A stretch of DNA of 6,992 nucleotides from Planctomycetaceae bacterium (GTDB lineage: Bacteria; Planctomycetota; Planctomycetia; Planctomycetales; Planctomycetaceae). Position 1 is the stretch's first letter. The number at the start of each line of letters is the position of its first letter. Below are positions 5,591-6,992 of this stretch, one piece after another. A program made the translations under genes and the position numbers. The stretch lies in NCBI GenBank assembly GCA_003503535.1, contig DOCI01000007.1, positions 21,334-28,325 on the forward strand. The letters run 5' to 3'. Below the pieces are notes generated by a model. That model saw only the letters and a list, made by a program, of their open reading frames with translations. It did not search any database and was not told the DNA's origin.

Positions 5591-6775
5591 ATGGATCATC
5601 ATCAAATCGTCATCGTTGGCGGAGGGACTGCCGGGATTACCGTAGCCGCTCGACTGAAAAACGCAGATCCCTCGCTCGATATTGCCATTCTTGAACCTTC
5701 CGAGAAGCATTATTATCAACCGATGTGGACTCTGGTTGGCGGAGGAATGTTTAAGCCAGTAGAATCGGGTCGTGACGAAGCAGATCTGATTCCTTACGGC
5801 GTGAAGTGGATTCAGGATCGTGTCGATTCTTTCTCACCTGATGCCAACAGCCTTTCCACTCGTGGGGGCGAGACAATCGGTTACGATTATCTCATCGTGG
5901 TTCCGGGAATTCAGGTCAACTGGGATCAGGTCAAAGGCCTGAAAGAATCTGTCGGAAAGGATGGTGTCTGCAGTAATTACTCGATTGATACGGTCGCCAG
6001 CACATGGAAGTTTATCAGTGAACTGAAGGAAGGAGTCGCCTTATTCACGCAACCGGCCGGGGCTGTGAAATGCGGAGGGGCTCCCCAAAAGATCTGTTAT
6101 CTGGCCGAAGATCATTTCAGACGATCCGGTGTCCGTAAAAACATCGAAGTCATTTTCACACTGGCTGGACCACGTCTGTTTGCAGTCGATAAATATCGCG
6201 AAGTGCTTGAGAAAGTCGCTTTGCGTAAAGGAGTCGAAACCCGATTCCGCCACAATCTTGTCGAAGTTCGTGCTGCCTCTAAAGAAGCGATTTATCGCCA
6301 CATGGATACGGATGATGAAATCGTTATCAAGTACGATATGATTCACGTAACACCGCCAATGAGCGCACCAGACTTCGTTTCCCAGAGTGAACTTGCTGGC
6401 GAGGGTGGTTGGGTTGAAGTTGATAAGCACTCGCTGCAACACACGCGATTCGCCAACGTGTTCGCCCTGGGCGACGCTTCGAGTTTACCGACATCGAAGA
6501 CCGGAGCCGCGATTCGAAAGCAGGCCCCTGTTCTGGTCGAAAACTTACTCGCGACAATGAAACAGGAACCCTGCCGAGCGAGTTACGATGGCTACACATC
6601 ATGCCCTGTCGTGACAGGATACGATAGTCTGGTATTGGCCGAGTTCGATTACAGCGGTCAACCATCCGAGACGTTTCCATTCGACCAGTCAAGAGAACGG
6701 TTCAGTATGTTCCTGCTGAAAAAATTTGGTCTGCCAGCCCTGTATTGGCACGGCATGCTCCGTGGTCGAGTCTAA
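5591..6775 (+). CDS. sqr: Type II sulfide:quinone oxidoreductase, human SQOR-like
   Basis: This encodes 394 residues; AAAGGAA at 5576-5582 lies eight bases before the ATG. It is an FAD flavoprotein that oxidises sulfide and passes electrons to the quinone pool on the inner membrane. The N-terminal dinucleotide fold has VGGGTAG at 9-15, and the second FAD motif LGDASSLPTSKTGAA lies at 293-307. The two redox cysteines are inferred as C161 (KCGGAPQKICYL) and C338 (GYTSCPVVTGY), matching human SQOR C201 and C379. The C-terminal part, with AEFDY at 350-354 and ETFPFDQSRERFSM at 360-373, is very close to the mitochondrial enzyme. The end (about 371-392) is amphipathic and likely membrane-binding. 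It is shorter than human SQOR (450 residues), mainly because it lacks a mitochondrial leader. Other cysteines are C127, C169 and C328. It lies 43 bp after the DUF1641 gene and is probably co-transcribed with it. Confidence 0.93.
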   Translation: MDHHQIVIVGGGTAGITVAARLKNADPSLDIAILEPSEKHYYQPMWTLVGGGMFKPVESGRDEADLIPYGVKWIQDRVDSFSPDANSLSTRGGETIGYDYLIVVPGIQVNWDQVKGLKESVGKDGVCSNYSIDTVASTWKFISELKEGVALFTQPAGAVKCGGAPQKICYLAEDHFRRSGVRKNIEVIFTLAGPRLFAVDKYREVLEKVALRKGVETRFRHNLVEVRAASKEAIYRHMDTDDEIVIKYDMIHVTPPMSAPDFVSQSELAGEGGWVEVDKHSLQHTRFANVFALGDASSLPTSKTGAAIRKQAPVLVENLLATMKQEPCRASYDGYTSCPVVTGYDSLVLAEFDYSGQPSETFPFDQSRERFSMFLLKKFGLPALYWHGMLRGRV

Positions 6776-6790
6776 ACATTTCATAATGTT
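6775..6790. repeat. Small hairpin after the SQR gene
   Basis: AACATT (6775-6780) and AATGTT (6785-6790) form a perfect 6-bp AT-rich stem with a 4-base loop, starting at the last base of the SQR stop codon. No T-run follows and the stem is weak, so it is unlikely to end transcription. It could mark an mRNA processing or stability point before the next gene, or be chance. Confidence 0.3.
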
Positions 6791-6830
6791 CAGAGTTGAA
6801 TTCCGTGTTTCAATAGATCAGGTGCTAAAT

Positions 6831-6992
6831 ATGAAAATAGTCATTATTGGTGGAGTTGCTGGGGGAGCATCGGCTGCTGCACGTGCGCGACGACTCAGCG
6901 AGGATGCGGAGATTATTATCCTGGAGCGGGGGCGATATCCTTCGTTTGCGAATTGTGGTCTTCCTTATTACGTCGGTGGCGAGATCAAATCA
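6831..6992 (+). CDS. CoA-disulfide/persulfide reductase-like flavoprotein (N-terminal part)
   Basis: The window ends within this gene after 54 codons. The ATG at 6831 follows AGGTG (6820-6824) with a six-base spacer. The N-terminus is a dinucleotide-binding fold (GGVAGGASAAARARRL at 7-22), and E32 at the end of the second strand fits adenosine ribose binding of FAD. SFANCGLPYYVGG at 38-50 carries C42, the single redox cysteine of the CoA-disulfide reductase / NADH oxidase / NAD(P)H persulfide reductase group. Many members have a C-terminal rhodanese domain and reduce CoA persulfides and polysulfides; whether this one does cannot be seen here. It lies 55 bp downstream of the SQR gene on the same strand, so it probably belongs to the same sulfide/persulfide unit. 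Confidence 0.88.
   Translation, partial: MKIVIIGGVAGGASAAARARRLSEDAEIIILERGRYPSFANCGLPYYVGGEIKS

Overview
The window looks like a chromosomal segment of a member of the Planctomycetota. The main reason is the first gene pair. A C-terminal tail of the DUF1592/DUF1585-type secreted protein overlaps the start of a Tat-exported DUF1552 protein, and this tandem is strongly associated with planctomycetes. Genus cannot be fixed from the sequence; moderate GC content fits several Planctomycetales lineages.

Layout. (1) Positions 1-1395 hold the end of the DUF1585-type gene and the complete DUF1552 gene, coupled by a TAATG overlap, followed by a candidate intrinsic terminator near 1462-1484. (2) Positions 1396-1928 are an AT-rich gap of about 530 bp. 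I find no convincing gene there, but it holds an 8-bp-arm inverted repeat and, at its downstream end, a full-consensus sigma70-type promoter. (3) Positions 1929-2270 encode a small ArsR-family repressor. (4) Positions 2271-2478 are a 208-bp gap with a duplicated motif and a 12-bp perfect palindrome. (5) From 2479 to the window end runs a same-strand cluster: TauE/SafE-family exporter, CstB/Blh-type persulfide dioxygenase-rhodanese fusion, DUF1641 protein, type II (human SQOR-like) sulfide:quinone oxidoreductase, and the start of a CoA-disulfide/persulfide reductase-like flavoprotein cut by the window edge.

The second unit reads as a sulfide and persulfide detoxification cassette. The expected flow is: SQR oxidises sulfide at the membrane, passing electrons to quinone and sulfane sulfur to an acceptor thiol; the non-heme iron dioxygenase domain oxidises the persulfide to sulfite; the rhodanese domain exchanges sulfur to or from thiosulfate; TauE/SafE exports the sulfite (or a related sulfur anion); and the CoADR-like enzyme reduces leftover CoA or other low-molecular-weight persulfides and disulfides. 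DUF1641 has no settled role. The ArsR protein is the likely local regulator.

Individually these are known families. The points worth a second look are the unusual cysteine layout of the ArsR regulator, the repeated ATATCGT-type elements around it, the internal duplication in the DUF1641 protein, the retained cysteine in the degenerate middle rhodanese domain of the CstB-like protein, and the combination of a eukaryote-type SQR with a DUF1641 partner. I do not see evidence for a wholly new system, RNA genes, a CRISPR array or an insertion sequence.
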